From positions 1 through 58,824 of the forward strand of contig CATOOV010000016.1 in assembly GCA_951801955.1 (NCBI GenBank): a stretch of 58,824 nt of DNA. The letters are read 5' to 3'. Positions 51,154-58,769 of the stretch are shown here, in pieces (the stretch's first letter is position 1; each line of letters begins with the position of its first letter). A program made the position numbers and the translations under genes. The stretch comes from an uncultured Lachnospiraceae bacterium (lineage in GTDB: Bacteria > Bacillota > Clostridia > Lachnospirales > Lachnospiraceae). The notes below the pieces were generated by a model. It did not search any database, was not told the DNA's origin, and saw nothing but the letters and a program-made list of their open reading frames with translations.

Positions 51154-52032
51154 ATGAAATACAATTGGAAAAGTTGCAAATTGCTGCTGTTTGTAATCGG
51201 CTGTTTTTTTCTCACAGCTTGTACAGGAATAACGCCGGAAGATCTGTTGCCAGGAAAGCAGGAATCTGCCACCTTAGAGAGTATACCAGAGTATTCTGAA
51301 GAACCATATGTAGTGCTCAATGACAATGAACCAGATTTTGCGAAATCGGAATTAACGGAGGAGTCTTTTGAAAATTACAGTGAGCTGGACAGCCTGGGGC
51401 GGTGTGGGGTGGCTTATGCCTGTATCGGACAGGATCTGATGCCAACAAAAAAACGAGAGAGTATTGGGCAAGTAAAACCTTCAGGCTGGCAGACGGTAAA
51501 GTATGATATTGTGGATGGAAAATATTTATATAACCGCTGCCATCTGATTGGGTTTCAGTTGTCAGGAGAGAATGCGAATGAGAAAAATTTGATTACTGGA
51601 ACACGTTATATGAATGTGGACGGAATGCTTCCTTTTGAAAATATGGTGGCAGATTATGTGAAAGAGACAAATAACCATGTGTTATACCGAGTGACCCCTC
51701 TTTATGATGGGGACAATTTGTTGGCAGATGGTGTACAGATGGAGGCAATGTCAGTGGAAGATGGCGGGGAAGGAGTTTCCTATAATGTTTTTGTCTATAA
51801 TAACCAGCCAGGGATTTCCATTGACTATGCAACTGGAGAAAGTTCCCTTGCAGGCAAGGCGCCTGCCGCGCCTGAAAAACAAACAGGAGTTATCCGGGGG
51901 AACTCTAGATCCAAGATATACCATTGTCCAGGACAGGCTGCTTATGAGGAAATGGCAGATTCCAAAAATCTAGTGATTTTCCAATCAGAACAGGAAGCGA
52001 AAAACGCAGGATACCGAAAAGCAAAACGCTAA
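51154..52032 (+). CDS. Lipoprotein DNA/RNA non-specific endonuclease
   Basis: 292 residues. N-terminal lipoprotein signal with lipobox LTAC (C23), so attached outside the membrane. The nuclease core matches the beta-beta-alpha-metal EndA/Spd1 type: VKYDIVDGKYLYNRCHLIGFQLSGENANEKNLITGTRYMN, with catalytic H in RCHLIG and the Mg-binding N in the following helix. The C-terminal part (SRSKIYHCPGQAAYEEMADSKNLVIFQSEQEAKNAGYRKAK) resembles the Ada-like metal-binding repeat often fused to such nucleases. It probably degrades external DNA for nutrients or during DNA uptake. AGGAGGAA precedes the start. Confidence 0.88.
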   Translation: MKYNWKSCKLLLFVIGCFFLTACTGITPEDLLPGKQESATLESIPEYSEEPYVVLNDNEPDFAKSELTEESFENYSELDSLGRCGVAYACIGQDLMPTKKRESIGQVKPSGWQTVKYDIVDGKYLYNRCHLIGFQLSGENANEKNLITGTRYMNVDGMLPFENMVADYVKETNNHVLYRVTPLYDGDNLLADGVQMEAMSVEDGGEGVSYNVFVYNNQPGISIDYATGESSLAGKAPAAPEKQTGVIRGNSRSKIYHCPGQAAYEEMADSKNLVIFQSEQEAKNAGYRKAKR

Positions 52033-52076
52033 AGGAAAAAACGAAAAAAATATAAAAAATGTTGTGGGAAAACATC

Positions 52077-52105
52077 TTGAGATACCTTCTTAAAAAGAGT
52101 ATAAT
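52077..52105 (+). promoter_or_regulatory. Promoter of the YcxB-like/tsaE operon
   Basis: TTGAGA (52077-52082), 17-bp spacer, TATAAT (52100-52105), 32 bases before the next start codon. Confidence 0.7.
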
Positions 52106-52137
52106 GTCCGCGTAGGAGCAGGAAAGGAGTATCTGAT

Positions 52138-52647
52138 ATGTCAGTGGAATTTCAAGTTACGATCACCGATAAAGACATGTTTCGGTTTAATATTTATCAT
52201 GCATACCATGGGTTTCAGGGAATTGTTGCAACGATGGCTGGAATCTGGGCGTTAATTACAGCAGGGCTGACTTATGGAAAAGTAGAGCTGGTATATACGA
52301 TTTTATATATTGTTTTTGGAATTGTGTTTCTTGTTTATGTGCCTGGAAGCCTTTATCTTCGTTCAAAACGACAGATTTCCTCCTCTGAAGTTCTCAAAAA
52401 TGCATTGTATTATAGAATTGATGAGGAAGGAGTGCATGTGTCCCAAGGGGAGCAGACTGCCGACTTGCAGTGGAAACAGGTTTATAAAATGGTTTCAAAT
52501 AAAAATCAGCTCCTGATTTACAGCAGCCGGGTCAATGCATATATTATTCCAAAGGAAGCAGTTGCGCATCAGTACCCAACGATTGTAGGGCTTGCAGTAA
52601 ATCATCTGGAAGGTTTCCGGTTAAAATTGAATCCTTTCAGCATTTAA
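52138..52647 (+). CDS. YcxB-like membrane protein
   Basis: 169 residues: a short N-terminal domain, two helices (about 30-50 and 57-78), then a C-terminal domain with YYRIDEEGVHVSQGEQTADLQWKQVYKMVSNKNQLLIYSSRVNAYIIPKEAV, the YcxB pattern. YcxB proteins have no known function. GGAAAGGAG precedes the ATG. tsaE follows after 37 bases. Confidence 0.8.
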   Translation: MSVEFQVTITDKDMFRFNIYHAYHGFQGIVATMAGIWALITAGLTYGKVELVYTILYIVFGIVFLVYVPGSLYLRSKRQISSSEVLKNALYYRIDEEGVHVSQGEQTADLQWKQVYKMVSNKNQLLIYSSRVNAYIIPKEAVAHQYPTIVGLAVNHLEGFRLKLNPFSI

Positions 52648-52684
52648 CACACAAGGACAGATTTGGTATGATAGGGAGGAATAT

Positions 52685-53113
52685 ATGCATTTCATAGAGA
52701 CTTTTTCTCCAGAAGAGACCTTTCAGTTAGGCAGGACTTTAGGAGAACAGGCACAACCTGGAGAAGTATATACATTGATTGGTGATCTTGGGACAGGAAA
52801 GACCGTTCTGACACAAGGGATTGCCAAAGGACTTTTGATTGAGGAACCAATCTGCAGCCCCACATTTACGATTGTCCAGGCGTATGGGCAGGGCAGAATG
52901 CCATTCTACCATTTTGATGTGTACCGTATTGGAGAAATTGAGGAAATGGATGAGATTGGATATGAAGATTATTTTTATGGACAGGGTCTTACGATGATTG
53001 AATGGGGAAATTTGATTCAGGAAATTTTGCCGGAGCATTACAGGGAAATCCAGATAGTGAAAGATTTTGAAAAAGGTTTTGACTACCGAAGGATTACAAT
53101 CAAAGAAATATAG
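52685..53113 (+). CDS. tsaE: tRNA t6A37 ATPase TsaE
   Basis: 142 residues. P-loop GDLGTGKTVLTQGIAKGL, PTFTIVQAYGQG and FYHFDVYRIGEIEE are the family signature, and TMIEWGNLI its last motif. TsaE drives cycling of the TsaBD complex that makes threonylcarbamoyl-adenosine in tRNAs reading ANN codons. GGGAGGAA precedes the start; tsaB begins 10 bases after the stop. Confidence 0.95.
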   Translation: MHFIETFSPEETFQLGRTLGEQAQPGEVYTLIGDLGTGKTVLTQGIAKGLLIEEPICSPTFTIVQAYGQGRMPFYHFDVYRIGEIEEMDEIGYEDYFYGQGLTMIEWGNLIQEILPEHYREIQIVKDFEKGFDYRRITIKEI

Positions 53114-53123
53114 GGAGGAAGTA

Positions 53124-53831
53124 ATGAAACTATTAGGAATTGACAGTTCTGGCTTGGTGGCGAGTGTTGCAGTGGTGGAAAATGAAAGTTTGCTTGCAGA
53201 ATATACTGTGAATTATAAAAAAACACACTCCCAGACACTTCTTCCCATGCTGGATGAAATTGTAAAGATGATTGAATTGGATTTGGAGTCGATAGACGCA
53301 ATTGCAATCGCTGGAGGTCCTGGTTCGTTTACAGGGCTTCGCATTGGCTCTGCCACGGCAAAAGGTTTGGGGTTTGCACTTGGCAAGCCTTTGATCCAGG
53401 TGCCAACAGTGGATGGGCTTGCCTATAACCTTTGGGGGTGCCAAGGCGTGGTCTGCCCTTTGATGGATGCCAGGAGAAATCAAGTGTACACAGGATTATA
53501 TATGTTTGAACAAAATGTGATGCGTGTGTTAGAATCCCAGTGTGCAGTTGGAATTGATGAAATCATAGAGAAAATTAACAGGAAGGATTGTTCTGTGGTA
53601 TTTTTGGGGGATGGTGTTCCTGTGTTCCAGGAATATATCGCAGATCATTGTAAAGTTCCCTTTGCTTTTGCCCCTGCCCACATGAATAAGCAGCGTGGCG
53701 CGGCAATCGCGGCTTTGGCGGAACAATATTACCAAGTGGGAAAACTGCAGACGGCGGCAGGGCATAAACCAGAATATCTGCGTATGTCCCAGGCGGAGCG
53801 GGAAAGACTGGCACAGGCGAAACAAAAATAA
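53124..53831 (+). CDS. tsaB: t6A37 threonylcarbamoyltransferase subunit TsaB
   Basis: 235 residues, actin-like fold. Starts MKLLGIDSSGLVASVAVVEN; IAIAGGPGSFTGLRIGSATAKGLGFALGKPLIQVPTVDGLAY is diagnostic. Partner and stabiliser of TsaD. The ATG at 53124 has AGGGAGGAAG upstream; an in-frame start at 53067 lies inside tsaE and lacks a site. Confidence 0.95.
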   Translation: MKLLGIDSSGLVASVAVVENESLLAEYTVNYKKTHSQTLLPMLDEIVKMIELDLESIDAIAIAGGPGSFTGLRIGSATAKGLGFALGKPLIQVPTVDGLAYNLWGCQGVVCPLMDARRNQVYTGLYMFEQNVMRVLESQCAVGIDEIIEKINRKDCSVVFLGDGVPVFQEYIADHCKVPFAFAPAHMNKQRGAAIAALAEQYYQVGKLQTAAGHKPEYLRMSQAERERLAQAKQK

Positions 53832-53848
53832 TATCAATCATGTGAAAA

Positions 53849-53938
53849 GGGCTGTATCATTGAACTCATATCATAGTAAGGCGTGGATGATTGTTAGAAA
53901 AATATGATTGAAGATCTCAAATTCTTAATGCGCCAGCC
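53849..53938 (+). repeat. Family F hairpin remnant, copy 2
   Basis: GGGCTGTATCATT at the left and ATTCTTAATGCGCCAGCC at the right, the latter matching family F copy 1 at 50604-50620 with one change. The arms here pair only at GGCTG/CAGCC and ATATCATA/TATGAT, so the copy looks decayed. It lies between tsaB and rimI. Confidence 0.5.
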
Positions 53939-53962
53939 AAGTTGTCCCAGAAAGGAATGATT

Positions 53963-54412
53963 ATGTGGGAAGAACCATTGTATTTCCGAAAAATGTGCAA
54001 AGAGGATCTTGCTGATGTTGCTGCGATTGAGAGCGCTGTATTTTCGCGTCCTTGGTCTGAACAAGCATTTTTACAGGCGTTGGCTGAGGATACAATTTTT
54101 ATAGTAGCCCTAAGAAGGAATGCTATAATTGGGTACTGCGGAATGTACTGTTCTTTTTCCGAAGGGGAAATTACAAACGTTGCAGTTGCACCTCAGAAGC
54201 AAAATAAGGGTATCGGCAGAAAGATGATGAAGCATTTGCTGAGCCAGGCTCAATCCAGGGGGATTAGCCGGATTATTTTGGAGGTACGTATTTCGAATAA
54301 AAATGCAATTCATCTTTACAATAGCTTGGGATTCCTAAACTGCGGAATTCGCAGAAATTTTTATGAAATGCCAAGGGAAGATGGTATGGTTATGGTATGG
54401 GAGGGCTCCTAA
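53963..54412 (+). CDS. rimI: Ribosomal-protein-alanine N-acetyltransferase
   Basis: 149 residues, GNAT fold. ITNVAVAPQKQNKGIGRKMMKHLL is the acetyl-CoA loop and LEVRISNKNAIHLYNSLGFLNCGIRRNFY the RimI-typical C-terminal half. RimI acetylates the N-terminus of ribosomal protein S18 in E. coli; in Firmicutes it lies beside tsaB/tsaD as here. The ATG at 53963 has AAAGGA six bases upstream; ATG 53957 overlaps it. Confidence 0.92.
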   Translation: MWEEPLYFRKMCKEDLADVAAIESAVFSRPWSEQAFLQALAEDTIFIVALRRNAIIGYCGMYCSFSEGEITNVAVAPQKQNKGIGRKMMKHLLSQAQSRGISRIILEVRISNKNAIHLYNSLGFLNCGIRRNFYEMPREDGMVMVWEGS

Positions 54413-54517
54413 TATGGTTTTGTGAGCCTTGAATGGATGCCAGGTTGTCACTGCAGGGATATTGGTTGCAATTTCCACTTAAAACAAGGTTGCCTGCTAG
54501 TATATAATAGAGCTATT

Positions 54518-54584
54518 CAAGAACGCCGTCGGCGTTCTTGCTGCGGGGGCGGGACTGCTCTGCTGACAAAAATAAATCCGCATC
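54518..54584 (-). repeat. Family D repeat, copy 4 (inverted)
   Basis: Perfect palindrome CAAGAACGCC-GTC-GGCGTTCTTG followed, on the minus strand sense, by GCGGATTTATTTTTGTCAGC. The 300-base gap between rimI and the next gene also holds an inverted pair GCTTTTATCT/AGATAAAAGC (about 54600 and 54693). Confidence 0.85.
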
Positions 54585-54722
54585 CCTGCATCCGCCGGAG
54601 GCTTTTATCTTAGACCAAGACCCATTTCTCACTAGGATAAATTTGTATTACTTGCCACTTTATTTTTAGAAGCGGGAGTTTTCTCCGACGAGATAAAAGC
54701 TGTACAAAAGGGAGGATAACCA

Positions 54723-54947
54723 ATGAGGACGGAAGAAAAGATTATTTGCAACTGCTGTAAGAGAGTCATAGTAGAAAAGAATGATATTCCCAAGAGAGAA
54801 TATCTGCATGTTGAGAAAAAATGGGGATATTTTTCAGAAAAGGATGGAGAGAAACAGGAATTTGATATCTGTGAATCCTGTTATGATACATGGATTAGAA
54901 ATTTCAAACTTCCAATCACATCACAGGAAATTACAGAATTGCTTTGA
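54723..54947 (+). CDS. Small zinc-ribbon-like protein
   Basis: 74 residues with two cysteine pairs, ICNCCKRVIV and FDICESCYDTW, about 40 residues apart, as in a zinc knuckle. No DNA-binding or enzymatic features. GGGAGGATAACC precedes the ATG. The rnz gene follows with 11 bases between stop and start. I do not recognise the family. Confidence 0.75.
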   Translation: MRTEEKIICNCCKRVIVEKNDIPKREYLHVEKKWGYFSEKDGEKQEFDICESCYDTWIRNFKLPITSQEITELL

Positions 54948-54958
54948 AAGGAATATTT

Positions 54959-55864
54959 ATGTTAGATGTATGTTTATTAGGAACGGCTGGGATGATGCCG
55001 CTGCCTTATCGGTGGCTCACTTCGTTAATGACGCGTTATAATGGGAGCAGTCTTTTGATTGACTGCGGAGAGGGAACTCAAATTGCTATAAAGGAAAAAG
55101 GCTGGAGTACGAAGCCTATTGACATTATTTGTTTTACACACTATCATGCAGATCATATCAGCGGCCTTCCGGGGCTGTTGCTTACTATGGGAAACGCAGA
55201 GCGGACAGTTCCTTTAACCATGATAGGGCCAAAGGGGCTGGAACGTGTCGTGAATGCTTTGAGGACCATAGCGCCAGAGCTTCCATTTGAGATCAAGTAT
55301 GTGGAGTTGAATCAACCAGTGGAACATCTTGAGGAGAAAGGGTACCATATCACTGCCTTTAAAGTAAATCATAACATAACCTGCTATGGCTATACCATTG
55401 AAATACCAAGAGCTGGCCAGTTTCAAGTGGAACAGGCACAAAAGCTTGGAATTCCCCAAAAATGCTGGAGCAAGCTGCAAAAAGGGGAAACCCTTGAAGT
55501 GGAAGGGAAAGTTTACACGCCGCAAATGGTGTTAGGAGCTCCCAGAAAAGGGATTAAACTGACTTACTGCACAGATACAAGACCAGTACAGGCTATTACG
55601 GAAAACGCCCAAAATGCCGATTTATTGATTATAGAGGGAATGTATGCGGAAAAAGAAAAAGCAGCAAAGGCGAAACAATATAAGCATATGACTTTCTATG
55701 AAGCGGCAAAAATTGCCAGCGATGCAAACGTGTCTGATATGTGGCTGACTCATTTTAGCCCTTCTCTGGTGCGGGCAGAGGATTATATGGATGAGGTGCG
55801 TAAAATCTATGCCAATGCAAAGCTTGGAAAGGATGGCAAAACCGAGGAACTGGATTTTGAGTAG
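54959..55864 (+). CDS. rnz: Ribonuclease Z
   Basis: 301 residues, metallo-beta-lactamase fold. Motif II THYHADHISGLPG with the HxHxDH zinc ligands; also the N-terminal GTAGMMPLPYRWLTSLMTRYNGSSLLIDCGEGTQ, FKVNHNITCYGYTIE, YCTDTRP and LTHFSPSL. Cuts the 3' trailer of tRNA precursors, which matters here because the two tRNA-Ser genes lack an encoded CCA. GAAAGG precedes the ATG at 54959. Confidence 0.94.
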   Translation: MLDVCLLGTAGMMPLPYRWLTSLMTRYNGSSLLIDCGEGTQIAIKEKGWSTKPIDIICFTHYHADHISGLPGLLLTMGNAERTVPLTMIGPKGLERVVNALRTIAPELPFEIKYVELNQPVEHLEEKGYHITAFKVNHNITCYGYTIEIPRAGQFQVEQAQKLGIPQKCWSKLQKGETLEVEGKVYTPQMVLGAPRKGIKLTYCTDTRPVQAITENAQNADLLIIEGMYAEKEKAAKAKQYKHMTFYEAAKIASDANVSDMWLTHFSPSLVRAEDYMDEVRKIYANAKLGKDGKTEELDFE

Positions 55865-55876
55865 GGAGGGATTTCC

Positions 55877-56428
55877 ATGAAAAAAAACGGTCTGAAATCA
55901 GTTATTATTGTAGTGTTTTGTGCCTGTTTATGTGTAGGTTATTATTATTACCTGACCCAGCGTAACAATGGAAAGGAAGATACCATGACGGAAACAGAAA
56001 TGGTTATATCAAAAGATTTGGAGATTTCCTATCCGAACACTGCAAGAGAGGTTGTGAAATTTTATAACCGGATTTTAAAGTGTTATTACAATGAGGATTG
56101 TACCCAGGAACAATTGGAGAAAATGACAGAGCAGGCAAGAATTTTAATGGATGAAGAATTGAAGAAAAAGAATCCCAAAGAGGCATATCTGGAAGCGGTA
56201 AAGGCAGATATCTCTAATTTTGAACAGGAAAAAATTAAAATTTCTAATATCAATCTGGAGAGAACAGACGAGATTGAGTATAAAACAGTGAAAGGAAAAA
56301 AATGTGCTTATGTTGATGTGGATTACTACATGAAAGGGAAAAAAACAGTACGTGCAAGCCAGACTTTTATTCTGAGAAAAGATGACAACAGCAAATGGCG
56401 GATTCTAGGATTTTATGCGGCAAAATAA
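55877..56428 (+). CDS. Membrane-anchored hypothetical protein, possibly DUF6715
   Basis: 183 residues: N-terminal anchor helix (LKSVIIVVFCACLCVGYYYYL), then an exported helical region (TAREVVKFYNRILKCYYNEDCTQEQLEKMTEQARILMDEEL) and a beta-rich end (YVDVDYYMKGKKTVRASQTFILRKDDNSKWRILGFYAAK) resembling NTF2-like domains. I associate it with DUF6715 of Lachnospiraceae from memory. GGGAGGG precedes the start, 12 bases after rnz. Function unknown. Confidence 0.75.
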   Translation: MKKNGLKSVIIVVFCACLCVGYYYYLTQRNNGKEDTMTETEMVISKDLEISYPNTAREVVKFYNRILKCYYNEDCTQEQLEKMTEQARILMDEELKKKNPKEAYLEAVKADISNFEQEKIKISNINLERTDEIEYKTVKGKKCAYVDVDYYMKGKKTVRASQTFILRKDDNSKWRILGFYAAK

Positions 56429-56481
56429 ATGGGCTTTGGCTTTATAATATGGAAAGCGGGTAACGCAAAATGGAGGAGACA

Positions 56482-57513
56482 ATGGAAAATGGCCATAAGG
56501 ATGTGGTAATTCTGGCGATTGAGAGTTCTTGCGATGAAACAGCGGCAGCAGTGGTTCGGAATGGAAGGGAAGTATTATCCAATATTATATCTTCCCAAAT
56601 TGCTCTGCATACGCTGTATGGTGGCGTTGTGCCTGAAATTGCATCCAGAAAACATATAGAAAAAATTAATCAGGTAATAGAAGAAGCTCTGAGACAAGCA
56701 GATATGGATTTATCCCAAATAGACGCTGTTGCAGTAACCTATGGTCCAGGTCTGGTGGGAGCGCTCTTAGTGGGTGTTTCAGAGGCAAAAGCAATTGCAT
56801 ATGGTGCAAAAAAAACGTTGATCGGCGTGCATCATATTGAAGGGCATATCAGTGCAAATTATATTGAAAATAAAGATTTGCAGCCGCCATTTTTATGTCT
56901 GGTGGTATCAGGCGGACATACACATTTGGTAAAAGTTGCAGATTATGGAACATATGAAATATTGGGAAGGACTAGGGATGACGCGGCAGGGGAAGCTTTT
57001 GACAAAGTGGCGCGCGCAATTGGTCTAGGGTATCCAGGCGGTCCAAAGATTGAAAAAATTTCGAAAGAGGGAAATCCAGACGCCATTTTATTTCCACGGG
57101 CAAAGGTAGCTGAAAATCCTTACGATTTTAGTTTCAGCGGCGTAAAGTCAGCAGTATTGAACTATATCAATGGATGCCATATGAAAAATATTCCCATTGT
57201 ACAGGCAGATATTGCAGCGTCTTTCCAAAAGGCAGTGACAGACGTTTTGATCGAACATGCAATGTTGGCAGTGGAGGAGTTCCAGATTCAAAAATTTGCC
57301 ATTGCAGGTGGAGTTGCGTCCAATGGCACATTGCGCATAGGAATGCAAGAAGCTTGTGAGAAAAAAGGGGTGCAGTTTTATTACCCATCGCCAATTTTTT
57401 GTACGGATAATGCCGCTATGATTGGTACGGCGGCATACTATGAATATCTCTCTGGAAAACAAGATGGATGGGACTTAAATGCTATCCCTAATTTGAAATT
57501 AGGAGAACGTTAA
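56482..57513 (+). CDS. tsaD: t6A37 threonylcarbamoyltransferase TsaD
   Basis: 343 residues. Transfers threonylcarbamoyl to A37 of tRNA. Signature [14 protein letters not shown] at the start, metal-binding [47 protein letters not shown] and CTDNAAMIG. The ATG at 56482 has GGAGG upstream; an in-frame ATG at 56470 overlaps that site. With tsaB and tsaE nearby, the window holds the bacterial set except tsaC/ywlC. Confidence 0.96.
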   Translation: MENGHKDVVILAIESSCDETAAAVVRNGREVLSNIISSQIALHTLYGGVVPEIASRKHIEKINQVIEEALRQADMDLSQIDAVAVTYGPGLVGALLVGVSEAKAIAYGAKKTLIGVHHIEGHISANYIENKDLQPPFLCLVVSGGHTHLVKVADYGTYEILGRTRDDAAGEAFDKVARAIGLGYPGGPKIEKISKEGNPDAILFPRAKVAENPYDFSFSGVKSAVLNYINGCHMKNIPIVQADIAASFQKAVTDVLIEHAMLAVEEFQIQKFAIAGGVASNGTLRIGMQEACEKKGVQFYYPSPIFCTDNAAMIGTAAYYEYLSGKQDGWDLNAIPNLKLGER

Positions 57514-57514
57514 A

Positions 57515-58237
57515 ATGGATAAGAAGCGATATGCTGCGATAGTACTATCTGCAGGCAGAGGCAAGCGTATGAATGCCAGTGTACCAAAACAATATTTGAT
57601 GTTGGAAGGAAAACCAGTGCTTTCCTACGCTTTACACATATTTGAGCAGAGCAGAGTCGAAGAAATTGTTCTGGTTACAGGTCAAGAAGATGTGGAATAC
57701 TGTCAGAAAGAAATTGTGGATAAATATGGATTTTCAAAGGTGAAAAAAATTGTGCCAGGAGGCAAAGAACGTTATCACTCCGTTTTTTGTGGTCTTTCAG
57801 AATTGAGTACAAGGAAGGAAATGCCAGATTATGTAATGATACATGATGGCGCACGCCCTTTTGTGGATCTTGAGATGATTGGGCGCTGTATGGAAGCAGT
57901 GGAGCAAGATCAAGCCTGTGTAGTTGGAATGCCAGTAAAAGATACGATTAAAATTGTGAATGAAGAGTTATTTGCACAGCAAAGCCCAAAAAGAAGCCAA
58001 GTCTGGCAAGTTCAAACACCACAAGTATTTGATTTTCTATTAATTCAAGAGGCGTATCAAAAGTTATTAGAGCGGGAGGCAGCAGGGGAAAAGATCTTTG
58101 TGACAGATGACGCAATGGTATTGGAAACTATGTTTCACAGACAGGTCAGGCTGGTAGAGGGGTCTTACAGAAATATCAAGATTACCACCCCAGAAGATTT
58201 GGAAGTTGCAAACATATTTCTACAAGCAGCATATTAA
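57515..58237 (+). CDS. ispD: 2-C-methyl-D-erythritol 4-phosphate cytidylyltransferase
   Basis: 240 residues. Makes CDP-ME in the non-mevalonate isoprenoid pathway. Signature AAIVLSAGRGKRMNASVPKQYLML (CTP site), IHDGARPFVD and QTPQVFDFLLI, ending in NIKITTPEDLEVANIFL. Starts one base after the tsaD stop, with AGGAG upstream, so it is co-transcribed. Confidence 0.96.
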   Translation: MDKKRYAAIVLSAGRGKRMNASVPKQYLMLEGKPVLSYALHIFEQSRVEEIVLVTGQEDVEYCQKEIVDKYGFSKVKKIVPGGKERYHSVFCGLSELSTRKEMPDYVMIHDGARPFVDLEMIGRCMEAVEQDQACVVGMPVKDTIKIVNEELFAQQSPKRSQVWQVQTPQVFDFLLIQEAYQKLLEREAAGEKIFVTDDAMVLETMFHRQVRLVEGSYRNIKITTPEDLEVANIFLQAAY

Positions 58238-58264
58238 AAAAAACAAAAAAATTTAAAAAACCTA

Positions 58265-58293
58265 TTGACAAATTGAAAAAGCTTTGCTAAAAT
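58265..58293 (+). promoter_or_regulatory. Promoter of the tRNA-Ser genes
   Basis: TTGACA (58265-58270), 17-bp spacer, TAAAAT (58288-58293), about 31 bases before the first tRNA. Confidence 0.85.
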
Positions 58294-58324
58294 CATACAT
58301 GCGCTGTTGAAAGCGGGGCAAACT

Positions 58325-58410
58325 GGAGAGGTGTCCGAGTGGTTTAAGGAGCTGGTCTTGAAAACCAGTGATTCCGAAAGGGACCGTGGGTTCGAATCCC
58401 ACCTTCTCCG
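58325..58410 (+). tRNA. tRNA-Ser (anticodon TGA)
   Basis: 86 nt, class II tRNA. Acceptor GGAGAGG pairs with CTTCTCC-type 3' arm (one G-U), anticodon stem CTGGT/ACCAG with loop CTTGAAA (anticodon TGA at 58359-58361), a long variable arm, T-arm GTGGGTTCGAATCCCAC. Discriminator G. No CCA is encoded. Confidence 0.97.
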
Positions 58411-58421
58411 TTTCCAAGAGT

Positions 58422-58467
58422 ATACCTTGTGACACGCCGAATGGTATAATGGGGTGCTCTTGAGTAT
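58422..58467. repeat. Family B repeat between the two tRNA-Ser genes
   Basis: ATACCTTGTGACACGCCGAA at the left and GAGTAT at the right, same orientation as the copies at 18488 and 42290. It lies in the processed spacer between the two tRNAs. Confidence 0.75.
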
Positions 58468-58514
58468 CATATCAGCAGCAAGCAGGTTAATAGTGAGTAA
58501 CTATTCAGCCATAT

Positions 58515-58604
58515 GGAGAAGTACCCAAGCTGGCCGAAGGGACACCCCTGGAAAGGGTGCAGGTCGTTAATAGCGGCGCGAGGGTTCAAATCCCTCCTTC
58601 TCCG
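58515..58604 (+). tRNA. tRNA-Ser (anticodon GGA)
   Basis: 90 nt, class II tRNA. Acceptor GGAGAAG/CTTCTCC, anticodon stem CACCC/GGGTG with loop CTGGAAA (anticodon GGA at 58550-58552), long variable arm, T-arm GAGGGTTCAAATCCCTC, discriminator G, no encoded CCA. Confidence 0.97.
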
Positions 58605-58646
58605 TTCCTTGGAATCTTATCTAACACAAAAAATAATAAAAAAGTG

Positions 58647-58675
58647 TTGACAGATACAAAAAATTATGGTAAGAT
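58647..58675 (+). promoter_or_regulatory. First of two tandem promoters, probable rRNA operon P1
   Basis: TTGACA (58647-58652), 17-bp spacer, TAAGAT (58670-58675). Confidence 0.75.
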
Positions 58676-58733
58676 ATTCAAGCTGGTTGTGACAAGCGAA
58701 AATGACTTGAAACAACAAAAAATAAAAAAGTTG

Positions 58734-58762
58734 TTGACAAACGCAGATAGTTGTGATAAAAT
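58734..58762 (+). promoter_or_regulatory. Second tandem promoter, probable rRNA operon P2
   Basis: TTGACA (58734-58739), 17-bp spacer, TAAAAT (58757-58762). The DNA just before it is A-rich, as in UP elements. Confidence 0.8.
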
Positions 58763-58769
58763 ATAAATG

